Source of the DNA: Oscillospiraceae bacterium
GTDB taxonomy: Bacteria > Bacillota > Clostridia > Oscillospirales > Ruminococcaceae
NCBI GenBank assembly: GCA_015067175.1
Contig: SVMX01000003.1
Coordinates: 1-32,356, forward strand
DNA length: 32,356 bases
Direction of reading: 5' to 3'
This document shows, one piece after another, positions 22,376-29,772 of the stretch (position 1 is the stretch's first letter; each line of letters starts with the position of its first letter). The notes beneath the pieces are model-generated. The model was not told the DNA's origin and searched no databases. It saw only the letters and a list, made by a program, of their open reading frames with translations. Made by a program: the position numbers and the translations under genes.

Positions 22376-23929
22376 ATGCCGGAAGATATAATTAACATTC
22401 TTATCCCTGTCGGTATTGCATTAGCAATCATAATCTTTATGTTTGCCGCAGGATATCGCAAGGCTCCGCCCGATAAGGCATATATCATCAGTGGTCTGCG
22501 TAAAAAGGCTAAGATCGCCGTTGGTAAGGCAACTGTAAAGCTGCCCTTCTTCGAGCGCTGCGACGTGCTTGAGCTTGCTCTGATGTCCGTTGACGTTAAG
22601 ACAGCACAGGCTGTTCCCACAGCTGACTACATCAATATCTCTGTTGATGCGGTAGTAAACGTTAAGATCTCCCCCGAGCCTGAGATCATTCTCAGAGCGC
22701 AGCAGAACTTCCTTAACAAGGACGTTGGCTACATAACCAAGGTTGCACGCGAGGTTCTCGAGGGTAATATGCGTGAGATCGTTGGTCAGATGCGCCTTGA
22801 GGAAATGGTTTCCAACCGTCAGGCATTCGCTGATAAGGTAAAGATGAATGCAGATCCCGACCTCAGAGCTATGGGTCTTGAGATCGTATCCTTTAACGTT
22901 CAGAACTTTGTTGACGATAACGGTATCATCAACGATATGGGTATCGACAACACCATGCAGATCAAGAAAAAGGCTGCTATCTCCAAGGCAGAGGCTGAGC
23001 GTGATATCAAGATCGCACAGGCAGAGGCTAACCGCAAGGCCAATGACGCGCGTGTTGACTCCGAAACTGCTATTGCAGAGCGTGAGAACGAGCTTGCTAT
23101 CAAGCAGGCTGAGCTGAAGCGCGCTGCTGATATCAAGCAGGCTGAGGCTGACGCTGCATATACCATTCAGCAGGAAGAACAGCGTAAGACGATCGAGATC
23201 ACGACCGCTAACGCTAACCTTGCAAGACAGGAGCGCGAGGTTGAGATCAAGGCTAAGGAAGCCGAGATCAAGGAGCGCGCACTGGAAGCTGAAGTTAAGA
23301 AGACAGCTGAAGCTAACAAATACGCTGCTCAGCAGAAGGCTGACGCAGAGCTGTATACCATTCAGCGTAATGCAGAGGCTAAGAAGTATGAGGATATCCA
23401 GAACGCAGAGGCTGAGCTGGAGATCAAGAAGAACGAGGCTGCTGCTATTCTTGTAACCGCACAGAACGAAGCTGCCGCTGAAAAGGCAAGAGCAGAGGCT
23501 GCCCGCTTCGCCGCAGAGCAGGAGGCTGAGGGTATCCGTGCAAAGGGTCTTGCAGAGGCTGAGGCTGTTCGTGCTAAGGCACTTGCTGAGGCAGAGGGTC
23601 TTGACAAGAAGGCTGAGGCTATGAAGAAGATGGAAGAAGCCGCTGTGCTTCAGATGTACTTCGAGCAGATGCCCGCAGTTGCACAGGCTATCGCAAAGCC
23701 GCTGGAGAACGTGGACAGCATCACGATGTACGGCGATGGCAATACATCAAAGCTTGTCAAGGATATCACAGAGGCTACAACACAGGCTTCCGCCGGTCTG
23801 CTTGACGGTCTTGGAATAGACCTCAAGACCATGGTAAGCTCTTTTGTGACAGGCAAGGCTATGGCTGCAGGTATCAACACAGAAGTACCTCCCGCACCTT
23901 CCGCTCCCGATGAGCTTGTAACTCAGTAA
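22376..23929 (+). CDS. floT: Flotillin (SPFH-domain membrane scaffold protein)
   Basis: This 517-residue protein organises ordered membrane domains. It has a short N-terminal membrane segment (about 9-26) and an SPFH/PHB domain (about 30-195; AYIISGLRKKAKIAVGK, REVLEGNMREIVGQM). A long Ala/Glu-rich coiled coil follows (about 205-420; repeated AEAE, KAEAE and AEGI-type heptads), then a C-terminal oligomerisation part ending in a Pro-rich tail. Length agrees with B. subtilis FloT. GAGAGG precedes the ATG by about 8 nt. In Bacillus, floT follows an NfeD-type gene (yuaF); here there is none, and an HPt gene sits upstream instead. A strong terminator follows. Confidence 0.93.
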   Translation: MPEDIINILIPVGIALAIIIFMFAAGYRKAPPDKAYIISGLRKKAKIAVGKATVKLPFFERCDVLELALMSVDVKTAQAVPTADYINISVDAVVNVKISPEPEIILRAQQNFLNKDVGYITKVAREVLEGNMREIVGQMRLEEMVSNRQAFADKVKMNADPDLRAMGLEIVSFNVQNFVDDNGIINDMGIDNTMQIKKKAAISKAEAERDIKIAQAEANRKANDARVDSETAIAERENELAIKQAELKRAADIKQAEADAAYTIQQEEQRKTIEITTANANLARQEREVEIKAKEAEIKERALEAEVKKTAEANKYAAQQKADAELYTIQRNAEAKKYEDIQNAEAELEIKKNEAAAILVTAQNEAAAEKARAEAARFAAEQEAEGIRAKGLAEAEAVRAKALAEAEGLDKKAEAMKKMEEAAVLQMYFEQMPAVAQAIAKPLENVDSITMYGDGNTSKLVKDITEATTQASAGLLDGLGIDLKTMVSSFVTGKAMAAGINTEVPPAPSAPDELVTQ

Positions 23930-23971
23930 ATATCAAATTGCCGTAATTTGACGGCGATGATATAAGGTTTT

Positions 23972-24009
23972 AAAGCCGCTTTTGACGTGTTCAAAGGCGG
24001 CTTTTCTAT
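23972..24009 (+). terminator. Terminator of the flotillin gene
   Basis: AAAGCCGCTTTTGA (23972-23985) and TCAAAGGCGGCTTT (23991-24004) pair over 14 bp with one G-U around a 5-nt loop; the tail is TTTTCTAT. Confidence 0.88.
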
Positions 24010-24076
24010 ATGAAGCCGTCATCATGTGACGATTGTCCTACTTATCCTAAAAGGGCAAGCTTTTATCGGTTTCTGC

Positions 24077-24105
24077 TTGAAAAAACTCTGTTACAATGGT
24101 ATAAT
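24077..24105 (+). promoter_or_regulatory. Promoter of the ppk operon
   Basis: TTGAAA (24077-24082), a 17-bp spacer and TATAAT (24100-24105) with an extended TG motif lie 60 bp before ppk. I saw no clear Pho-box direct repeat. Confidence 0.75.
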
Positions 24106-24164
24106 AAATTAAGCTACCATTAAAAACCTGTCGGTGCTTTAATTCAATTCAAGTGAGGGCTACT

Positions 24165-26282
24165 ATGGGCGAGAAATTTTATGATAACCGTGAGCTTTCG
24201 TGGCTTAAATTCAATGAGCGTGTACTGGAGGAGGCGCAGGATTGCGCAACGCCTCTGTTTGAGCGTCTGCGCTTTGTGCAGATATTCTCCTCAAACCTTG
24301 ATGAGTTTTTCATGATAAGAGTGGGAAGCCTGCATGACACCATGATGTTCAATCCCAAGGAAAAGGAAAACAAGACCAACATGACCGCCAAGGAGCAGCT
24401 TTCCGAGATAGCAAAGCGCGTAAAGCAGCTTTTGCCTGTAAAGGATAAGGCTTATTCCGATATTATGGGCGGCATTGCGTCTTACGGGATTTGCCATATA
24501 AACTGCGATTCTCTGACTGTTGAGGAGGACGCATTTCTTCGCACCTATTTCATTAAGGAGATACAGCCGCTGCTGTTTACGGGCGTTGTAGATAAAAAGC
24601 ACCCTGTGCCGTTTCTCAAAAACGGCGAGATATATGTAGGAGTTACGCTGCGCAAAAAGGACGAGGCGGCAGGCAAGGTCACATTTGGAATACTGCCGGC
24701 TTCCGAAAACTTCCCGCGTGTGATATGGCTGCCGGGAACAGGCAGATTTATTCTCTGCGAGGAGCTTATAAGCCGCTATGCGGAGCTTGTTTTCAAAAAC
24801 TTTGAGATAATCTCGCGCTGTATCTTCCGTGTAACAAGAAACGCCGATATCGCGCCCGATGAGGGACTTTATGACCACGATGTGGATTTCCGCGACATAA
24901 TGAGCGACCTTGTTAAAAAGCGCAAAAAGCTTCAGCCTGTTCGTCTGGAGATTCAGGGAAAGCCGTCTGAAGATATCGTAGAGATACTTGCAAAGACTTT
25001 GCGCGTAAAGGAGGATTTCATCTTCCGTCAGAAAACGCCGCTCAGCATGGACTTTTTATCCGCCGTTGAGCGCAGGCTTGAAAAGCAGAGCGAGCTGTTC
25101 TTTGCACCGCTTGTGCCACAGCGCTCTCCTGATATCGTTACGCAAAAGCCGCTGCTTCAGCAGGTAAAGCAGCGCGATATCCTGCTGTCGTATCCTTATG
25201 AAAATATAAATCACTTTATAAAGCTTCTTGACGAGGCTGCCGATGACCCCGATGTGGTATCTATAAAAATAACACTCTACCGTGTGGCAAGGGACAGCAA
25301 GATAATAAATGCGCTTATCCGTGCCGCAGAAAACGGCAAGGACGTTCTTGCGCTGGTTGAGCTTCGTGCGCGCTTTGATGAGGAAAACAACATCGGCTGG
25401 TCAAAGCAGCTTGAGGACGCGGGCGTAAATGTCATCTACGGTCTGGAGGAGCTTAAAGTTCACTCAAAGCTGCTGCTTATCACTATCCGTGACGGAAACG
25501 ACATTTCCTATATAACGCAGGTCGGCACGGGCAACTACAACGAGCGCACATCAAAGCTTTACACCGACCTCACGCTTGTGACGGCTGACAGAGATTTCGG
25601 CTCGGACGCTTCTGTGGTATTCAATGCGCTGACTGTTGGAAATACCGTGGAAAGCACCAACAAGCTTCTGGTAGCGCCCAAAGGCCTTAAAAGCCGCATA
25701 GTGGAGCTTATCGACAACGAGATAACCTACGGTAAGGACGGCTACATTGGCATTAAAATGAATTCGCTGACTGATAAGGATATAATCCGCAAGCTTGCCG
25801 AGGCAAGCCGCGCAGGCGTTAAGATAGAGCTTGTCGTGCGCGGAATATGCTGTCTTGTTGCGGGCGTTGAGGGAGATACCGAAAATATCCGTGTTGTTTC
25901 TATAGTCGGTAGATTTCTTGAGCACAGTCGTATCTATATTTTCGGCAAGAATGACCGCCGCCGCGTTTATATCTCCAGCGCGGACTTTATGACGCGCAAT
26001 ACCGAGCGCCGTGTTGAGGTTGCTGCGCCTGTGCTTGACCGCAGACTTTCCGATAGGATAACAGAGATGTTTGAAATTATGCTGCGCGATAATGTAAAGG
26101 CGCGTGAGCAGAGCAGCGACGGAAAATATCGCCATGTAGAAAGAAAAGAGGGCGAAGCAGAGCTTAATTCGCAGCTTTATTTCTATGACGAAGCGTATAA
26201 GGCGGCGGAAGCCATTCCTGCAGAAAGTGTTACAGTAAAGCCAAAGGTAGTAAAGGTTAAGCTCAGAAAGGTGAAAAAATGA
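24165..26282 (+). CDS. ppk: Polyphosphate kinase (PPK1)
   Basis: This 705-residue enzyme reversibly builds polyphosphate from ATP (EC 2.7.4.1). It shows the PPK1 order: N-terminal domain with YDNRELSWLKFNERVLEEA and SSNLDEFFMIRVGSL, a head domain, and two HKD-type catalytic domains. The autophosphorylated His is in KVHSKLLLI (His433) and the second catalytic His in LEHSRIYIFG (His587). GTGNYNERTSKLYTDLTL and NTERRVEVAAPV are also conserved. A basic tail (KPKVVKVKLRKVKK) ends the protein. I chose ATG 24165 because GAGGG precedes it by 6 nt; the GTG four codons earlier overlaps that site. Its stop overlaps the next start (ATGA), so the downstream gene is translationally coupled. Confidence 0.95.
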   Translation: MGEKFYDNRELSWLKFNERVLEEAQDCATPLFERLRFVQIFSSNLDEFFMIRVGSLHDTMMFNPKEKENKTNMTAKEQLSEIAKRVKQLLPVKDKAYSDIMGGIASYGICHINCDSLTVEEDAFLRTYFIKEIQPLLFTGVVDKKHPVPFLKNGEIYVGVTLRKKDEAAGKVTFGILPASENFPRVIWLPGTGRFILCEELISRYAELVFKNFEIISRCIFRVTRNADIAPDEGLYDHDVDFRDIMSDLVKKRKKLQPVRLEIQGKPSEDIVEILAKTLRVKEDFIFRQKTPLSMDFLSAVERRLEKQSELFFAPLVPQRSPDIVTQKPLLQQVKQRDILLSYPYENINHFIKLLDEAADDPDVVSIKITLYRVARDSKIINALIRAAENGKDVLALVELRARFDEENNIGWSKQLEDAGVNVIYGLEELKVHSKLLLITIRDGNDISYITQVGTGNYNERTSKLYTDLTLVTADRDFGSDASVVFNALTVGNTVESTNKLLVAPKGLKSRIVELIDNEITYGKDGYIGIKMNSLTDKDIIRKLAEASRAGVKIELVVRGICCLVAGVEGDTENIRVVSIVGRFLEHSRIYIFGKNDRRRVYISSADFMTRNTERRVEVAAPVLDRRLSDRITEMFEIMLRDNVKAREQSSDGKYRHVERKEGEAELNSQLYFYDEAYKAAEAIPAESVTVKPKVVKVKLRKVKK

Positions 26283-26770
26283 TGGAAATAAAGGATTTCA
26301 CCCCCTCTGAAATATTCAGCGTTGAGGGCGATACGTTGATATGGGGCGAAAAGGTCGGAATAGGCGTTGACTGTGATGGCAGCAGCCTTGAAAATATGCT
26401 TCCGATGATAAATAAGCTGATAGAGTTTATTAACAGCAACAAGGGCGCTGTTGTTAAGGCGCTTGTTGATGACGGTATGCTTGAGCTCGCAGAGGACTGG
26501 GCTTCGAGTGCCGAGGAAGCAGAGGACAGCACCGAGGAGCACGAATGCTACATAATGGAGGACGGCTCAAAGGTCTATCTTCCGATAACTGAGGAGGATT
26601 TTGCCGCGTCGCTTCATTTTGACGGCATTTCCGTATATTATGACGATGATAACGATGATATATCAGCAAGTGTTTACCTTGTATGCCAGCCCGATTATTT
26701 CGCATATCACTGTATCGAGATATTCATGGACAGTAAGGGAAATATCGATGTAAACGGTCTTGCGGGCTGA
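26279..26770 (+). CDS. Small acidic protein resembling DUF2262, coupled to ppk
   Basis: This is a 163-residue, very acidic cytoplasmic protein. The middle (residues 77-90) is a Glu-rich link; the C-terminal half (SLHFDGISVYYDDDNDDISA, then CQPDYFAYHCIEIFMDSKGN and NGLAG) resembles the end of DUF2262-type proteins. That assignment is from memory and moderate. The ATG overlaps the ppk stop by one base in phase (ATGA), with AAAGGTG 5 nt upstream; a second ATG three bases later is an alternative. The tight coupling to ppk suggests a matched amount, but its role is unknown. Confidence 0.75.
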   Translation: MMEIKDFTPSEIFSVEGDTLIWGEKVGIGVDCDGSSLENMLPMINKLIEFINSNKGAVVKALVDDGMLELAEDWASSAEEAEDSTEEHECYIMEDGSKVYLPITEEDFAASLHFDGISVYYDDDNDDISASVYLVCQPDYFAYHCIEIFMDSKGNIDVNGLAG

Positions 26771-26808
26771 TTTTTGCATATAGATATTGATGATAAAGAG
26801 GTGATAGT

Positions 26809-27216
26809 GTGTCGATTTTTTCAAAGCCTACATATAAGGAAGTGGCACTTCCGTTTATTCATGATTGCTATGCCGAGGAATATGCCGAATACCTTGAAGC
26901 AGGCCTTGTTGACATTGAAGCCTGCGGCGTTATAGATGGCAAGCAGAAATATTTTTATGCAAGCTTTTCTCTGAAAAAGCCCAATATGTATGATAACGGC
27001 GATTATGAACAGATGATAGAGCTGCTGAAATCTTCTGAGGGAAAGCTTGCAACTTTAAGGTTGAAGTATAAAAAAGAACGTCTTGTGTCTTTCACGCTTT
27101 TACCCGAAAGCCTTGCGCAGGCCTACGAAGACGATCGATTTTTACAGCTTGAGCTTGCAGGCTGGGGTATCAATGATGTTTCCTGCAAGGATAAAAAAAC
27201 ATCGAAAAAAAGTTAA
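26809..27216 (+). CDS. Small hypothetical protein downstream of ppk
   Basis: This is a 135-residue cytoplasmic protein starting at GTG, with AAGAGGTGAT 3-8 nt upstream. It has alternating helix and strand, aromatic-rich, with HDCYAEEYAEYLEAGLVDIE near the start and a Lys/Ser-rich end. I recognise no family. It lies 38 nt after the DUF2262-like gene on the same strand with no terminator between them, so it is probably the third gene of the ppk operon. The next promoter starts 16 nt after its stop, and no terminator is seen there, so operon readthrough into ylxM is possible. Confidence 0.65.
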   Translation: MSIFSKPTYKEVALPFIHDCYAEEYAEYLEAGLVDIEACGVIDGKQKYFYASFSLKKPNMYDNGDYEQMIELLKSSEGKLATLRLKYKKERLVSFTLLPESLAQAYEDDRFLQLELAGWGINDVSCKDKKTSKKS

Positions 27217-27232
27217 AAATTCGCTTAAACAC

Positions 27233-27261
27233 TTGACAAAACGAGATATTAGTGTTATAAT
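27233..27261 (+). promoter_or_regulatory. Perfect consensus promoter of the SRP-ribosomal operon
   Basis: TTGACA (27233-27238), a 17-bp spacer and TATAAT (27256-27261) match the sigma-A consensus at every position. It drives ylxM-ffh-rpsP-khpA. Confidence 0.92.
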
Positions 27262-27315
27262 AGCAATGTTGCTGTAATGTAATTTTACTTGACACCCACG
27301 GAAAAGGCGGTATTC

Positions 27316-27663
27316 ATGGAGCGCAGCTTTGATTTTGTGATATTGCTCGATATTTACGGCGAGCTTTTGTCAGACGGACAGCGCGAGGCTTTGGATATGC
27401 GCTATAACGCAGACCTTTCCCTCTCTGAGATAGCTGAGGAGATGGGCGGAGTAACAAGGCAGAGCGTTCAATACTCCATAAAAAAGGGAGAGCAAAAGCT
27501 GCTTGAGCTTGAAGATAAGCTTCAGTTTGCAAAGCGCCTTAACAGCGTATCGGCAAAGCTGAACAAAGCAGAAACACTGCTCGAAGCGGCAAACCAAAGT
27601 AGCAGCGACAAACGTTTTGACGAGATAAAACTTCTGCTCTCCGAAATAAAGAGAGAGCTTTGA
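27316..27663 (+). CDS. ylxM: YlxM-type helix-turn-helix protein of the SRP operon
   Basis: This 115-residue protein belongs to the UPF0122/YlxM family, which resembles sigma region 4 (LSDGQREALDMRYNADLSLS, then EIAEEMGGVTRQSVQYSIKK) and always stands before ffh. In Streptococcus, the relative stimulates the SRP GTPase cycle. The C-terminal third is a charged helix. The ATG at 27316 is preferred because AAAGGCGG lies 5 nt upstream, the same kind of site as the one before ffh; the TTG further up has none. It is 15 nt before ffh. Confidence 0.9.
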   Translation: MERSFDFVILLDIYGELLSDGQREALDMRYNADLSLSEIAEEMGGVTRQSVQYSIKKGEQKLLELEDKLQFAKRLNSVSAKLNKAETLLEAANQSSSDKRFDEIKLLLSEIKREL

Positions 27664-27678
27664 TAAGGCGGTGAGAGA

Positions 27679-29064
27679 ATGGCTTTTGAAGGACTTTCGG
27701 GCAAGCTTAACGGCGTATTCGGCCGACTGCGCGGACGCGGTAAGCTGAACGAAAAGGATATCAAGGAGGCTATGCGAGAGGTTCGCATGGCGCTGCTTGA
27801 CGCTGACGTAAACTACAAGGTAGCAAAGGACTTTGTTGCAAGAGTAAGTGAAAAGGCTGTCGGCGAAAAGGTCATGGAGAGCCTTACTCCCGCGCAGCAG
27901 GTCATCGACATAGTTCATCAGGAGCTTATCGCGCTGATGGGCAACACCACCGCAAAGCTTGACTTCCCCTCAAAGCCGCCGTGTGTTATCATGATGTGTG
28001 GACTTCAGGGTGCAGGTAAGACCACTCACTGTGCAAAGCTTGCAAAGCACCTTATCGCGCAGAACCGCAGACCGCTGCTGGTTGCCTGCGATATTTACCG
28101 TCCCGCTGCTATCGACCAGTTGAAGATAGTCGGCGAAAAGGCGGGCGCTCATGTGTTCGAGATGGGTCAGATAGATCCCGTTAAGATCGCAAGAGAGGGT
28201 ATAAAATACGCTAAAGACAACGGCTTTGACGTTGTAATGCTGGATACCGCGGGTCGTCTGCATATTGACGAAACGCTGATGACAGAGCTTAAGAACATCA
28301 AGGCTGAAACAAATCCCAATGAGATACTGCTGGTAGTTGACTCTATGACAGGTCAGGACGCAGTAAATGTTGCGGAAAGCTTTAATGAAGCGCTTGATAT
28401 CTCGGGCGTTATCCTCACAAAGCTTGACGGTGACACCAGAGGCGGTGCGGCGCTTACCGTACTTGCTATCACAGGAAAGCCCGTTAAGTTTGCGGGTATC
28501 GGTGAAAAGCTTGACGACATCGAGCCTTTCCACCCCGACAGAATGGCAAGCCGTATTCTCGGCATGGGCGATGTGCTGACGCTTATCGACAAGGCAAAGA
28601 CAGCCATTGACGAAAAATCAGCCATGAAGACCATGCAGAAGATGCAGGAGAATAAATTCGATCTGAATGACCTGTATGCACAGTTCGAGCAGATCGAAAA
28701 GATGGGCAATATCCGTTCTATACTGAAGATGCTCCCCGGCGCTAACAAGATCGACGAGAGCCAGATAGACGACAAGAAGATGCCCAGAACAAAGGCTATC
28801 ATTTCCTCTATGACCAAGAAGGAGCGCGAAAAGCCCTCCATTATTGACGCTAAGCGCAAGCGCAGGATCGCGGCGGGCAGCGGCACAAAGGTTGAGGACG
28901 TAAACCAGCTCTTAAAGCAGTTTGAGCAGATGCAGAAGATGATGAAGCAGATGGGTCTTAGCGGCAAGGGCAAGGGTAAGAAGATGCGCATTCCCATGAA
29001 CCTGATGAAGCAGATGGGCAACATGGGAAATATGGGCGGCGGCATGGGCGGCTTCCCGATGTAA
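27679..29064 (+). CDS. ffh: Signal recognition particle GTPase
   Basis: This 461-residue Ffh binds 4.5S RNA and signal peptides and delivers nascent chains to FtsY. The N domain (1-90) and G domain carry GLQGAGKTTHCAKLA (P-loop, 108-122), the conserved DIYRPAAIDQL, DTAGRLHIDE and TKLDGDTRGG. The Met-rich M domain (about 325-430) has the RNA-binding helix RRIAAGSGTKVEDVNQLLKQ. The C terminus ends in a Met/Gly-rich tail. P-loop residues after GKTT are HCAKLA instead of the common T-x-AKLA. AAGGCGG precedes the ATG. It is in operon with ylxM and rpsP. Confidence 0.97.
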   Translation: MAFEGLSGKLNGVFGRLRGRGKLNEKDIKEAMREVRMALLDADVNYKVAKDFVARVSEKAVGEKVMESLTPAQQVIDIVHQELIALMGNTTAKLDFPSKPPCVIMMCGLQGAGKTTHCAKLAKHLIAQNRRPLLVACDIYRPAAIDQLKIVGEKAGAHVFEMGQIDPVKIAREGIKYAKDNGFDVVMLDTAGRLHIDETLMTELKNIKAETNPNEILLVVDSMTGQDAVNVAESFNEALDISGVILTKLDGDTRGGAALTVLAITGKPVKFAGIGEKLDDIEPFHPDRMASRILGMGDVLTLIDKAKTAIDEKSAMKTMQKMQENKFDLNDLYAQFEQIEKMGNIRSILKMLPGANKIDESQIDDKKMPRTKAIISSMTKKEREKPSIIDAKRKRRIAAGSGTKVEDVNQLLKQFEQMQKMMKQMGLSGKGKGKKMRIPMNLMKQMGNMGNMGGGMGGFPM

Positions 29065-29125
29065 AAAAGCTTTGAACGCAGATATTCTGCGTGAGATAAA
29101 AAATCTATGAAAGGAGAAAATTAAA

Positions 29126-29353
29126 ATGGCAGTAAAGATCAGACTGAGAAGAATGGGCGCTAAGAAGGCTCCTTTCTATCGTGTAGTTGTTGCTGACTCC
29201 CGTTACCCCAGAGATGGTCGTTTCATCGAGGAGATCGGCTACTATGATCCCACTAAGGAGCCCGCTGTTGTTAAGATCGACATGGACAAGGCAAACGAGT
29301 GGATCAAGAAGGGCGCACAGCCTACCGACACTGTAAAGAGACTGATGAAGTAA
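29126..29353 (+). CDS. rpsP: 30S ribosomal protein S16
   Basis: This 75-residue protein has the S16 signature at its N terminus ([20 protein letters not shown]) followed by [20 protein letters not shown]. It is at the short end of the family, ending at DTVKRLMK with no tail. AAAGGAGA precedes the ATG by 8 nt. It lies 61 nt after ffh and 65 nt before khpA; a small CGGGC / GCCCG stem lies in the second gap but without a T-run. Confidence 0.96.
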   Translation: MAVKIRLRRMGAKKAPFYRVVVADSRYPRDGRFIEEIGYYDPTKEPAVVKIDMDKANEWIKKGAQPTDTVKRLMK

Positions 29354-29418
29354 TTTTACGTTTCGGTTGATGGCGGGCATTCGCCCGTTTGAACGATAAC
29401 CCCAAGGAGGGATAATAT

Positions 29419-29652
29419 ATGAAAGAGCTTCTGACAACTATCGCGTCTGCTCTCGTAGAGGACAAGAGCGCGGTACAGGTCACAGCAGACGAGCCTGACG
29501 CTGAGGGCGTTGTGGTCTATCATCTGCACGTTGCTCCCGACGATATGGGCAGAGTTATCGGCAAGCAGGGTCGTATCGCCAAGGCGATAAGAACTGTTAT
29601 GCGCGCAGGCGCAGTGAGAGCCGACGAAAAGATATCGGTTGAGATCGACTAA
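29419..29652 (+). CDS. khpA: KH-domain RNA-binding protein KhpA (YlqC family)
   Basis: This 77-residue protein has a single KH domain with the RNA-binding loop GRVIGKQGRIAKAIRTVMRA (GKQG as GxxG) and the usual N-terminal helix ELLTTIASALVEDKSAVQV. In Firmicutes, KhpA pairs with KhpB/Jag and affects cell shape and mRNA fate. AAGGAGGG stands 7 nt before the ATG. It is the last gene of this unit: a strong terminator follows at once, so rimM, trmD and rplS, often next in the order, are not attached here. Confidence 0.94.
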   Translation: MKELLTTIASALVEDKSAVQVTADEPDAEGVVVYHLHVAPDDMGRVIGKQGRIAKAIRTVMRAGAVRADEKISVEID

Positions 29653-29656
29653 AAAA

Positions 29657-29692
29657 GCGAACGGCGGACTATTTGTCCGCCGCTTATTTTTG
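29657..29692 (+). terminator. Terminator after khpA
   Basis: GGCGGAC (29663-29669), TATTT loop and GTCCGCC (29675-29681) make a G+C-rich stem followed by GCTTATTTTTG. Confidence 0.85.
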
Positions 29693-29725
29693 CTTTAAAT
29701 CGCGCCCGCGAAAGAATTTGTGATA

Positions 29726-29757
29726 CAAAAATCCGCCCTGTTGTGTAAGGGCGGATC
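29726..29757 (-). terminator. Terminator of the penicillin-binding protein gene
   Basis: ATCCGCCC (29731-29738) and GGGCGGAT (29749-29756) pair around a 10-nt loop. On the minus strand the stem is followed by TTTTTG, which ends the converging PBP gene whose stop lies 16 nt away. Confidence 0.85.
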
Positions 29758-29772
29758 TTTTATTATTTCTGA

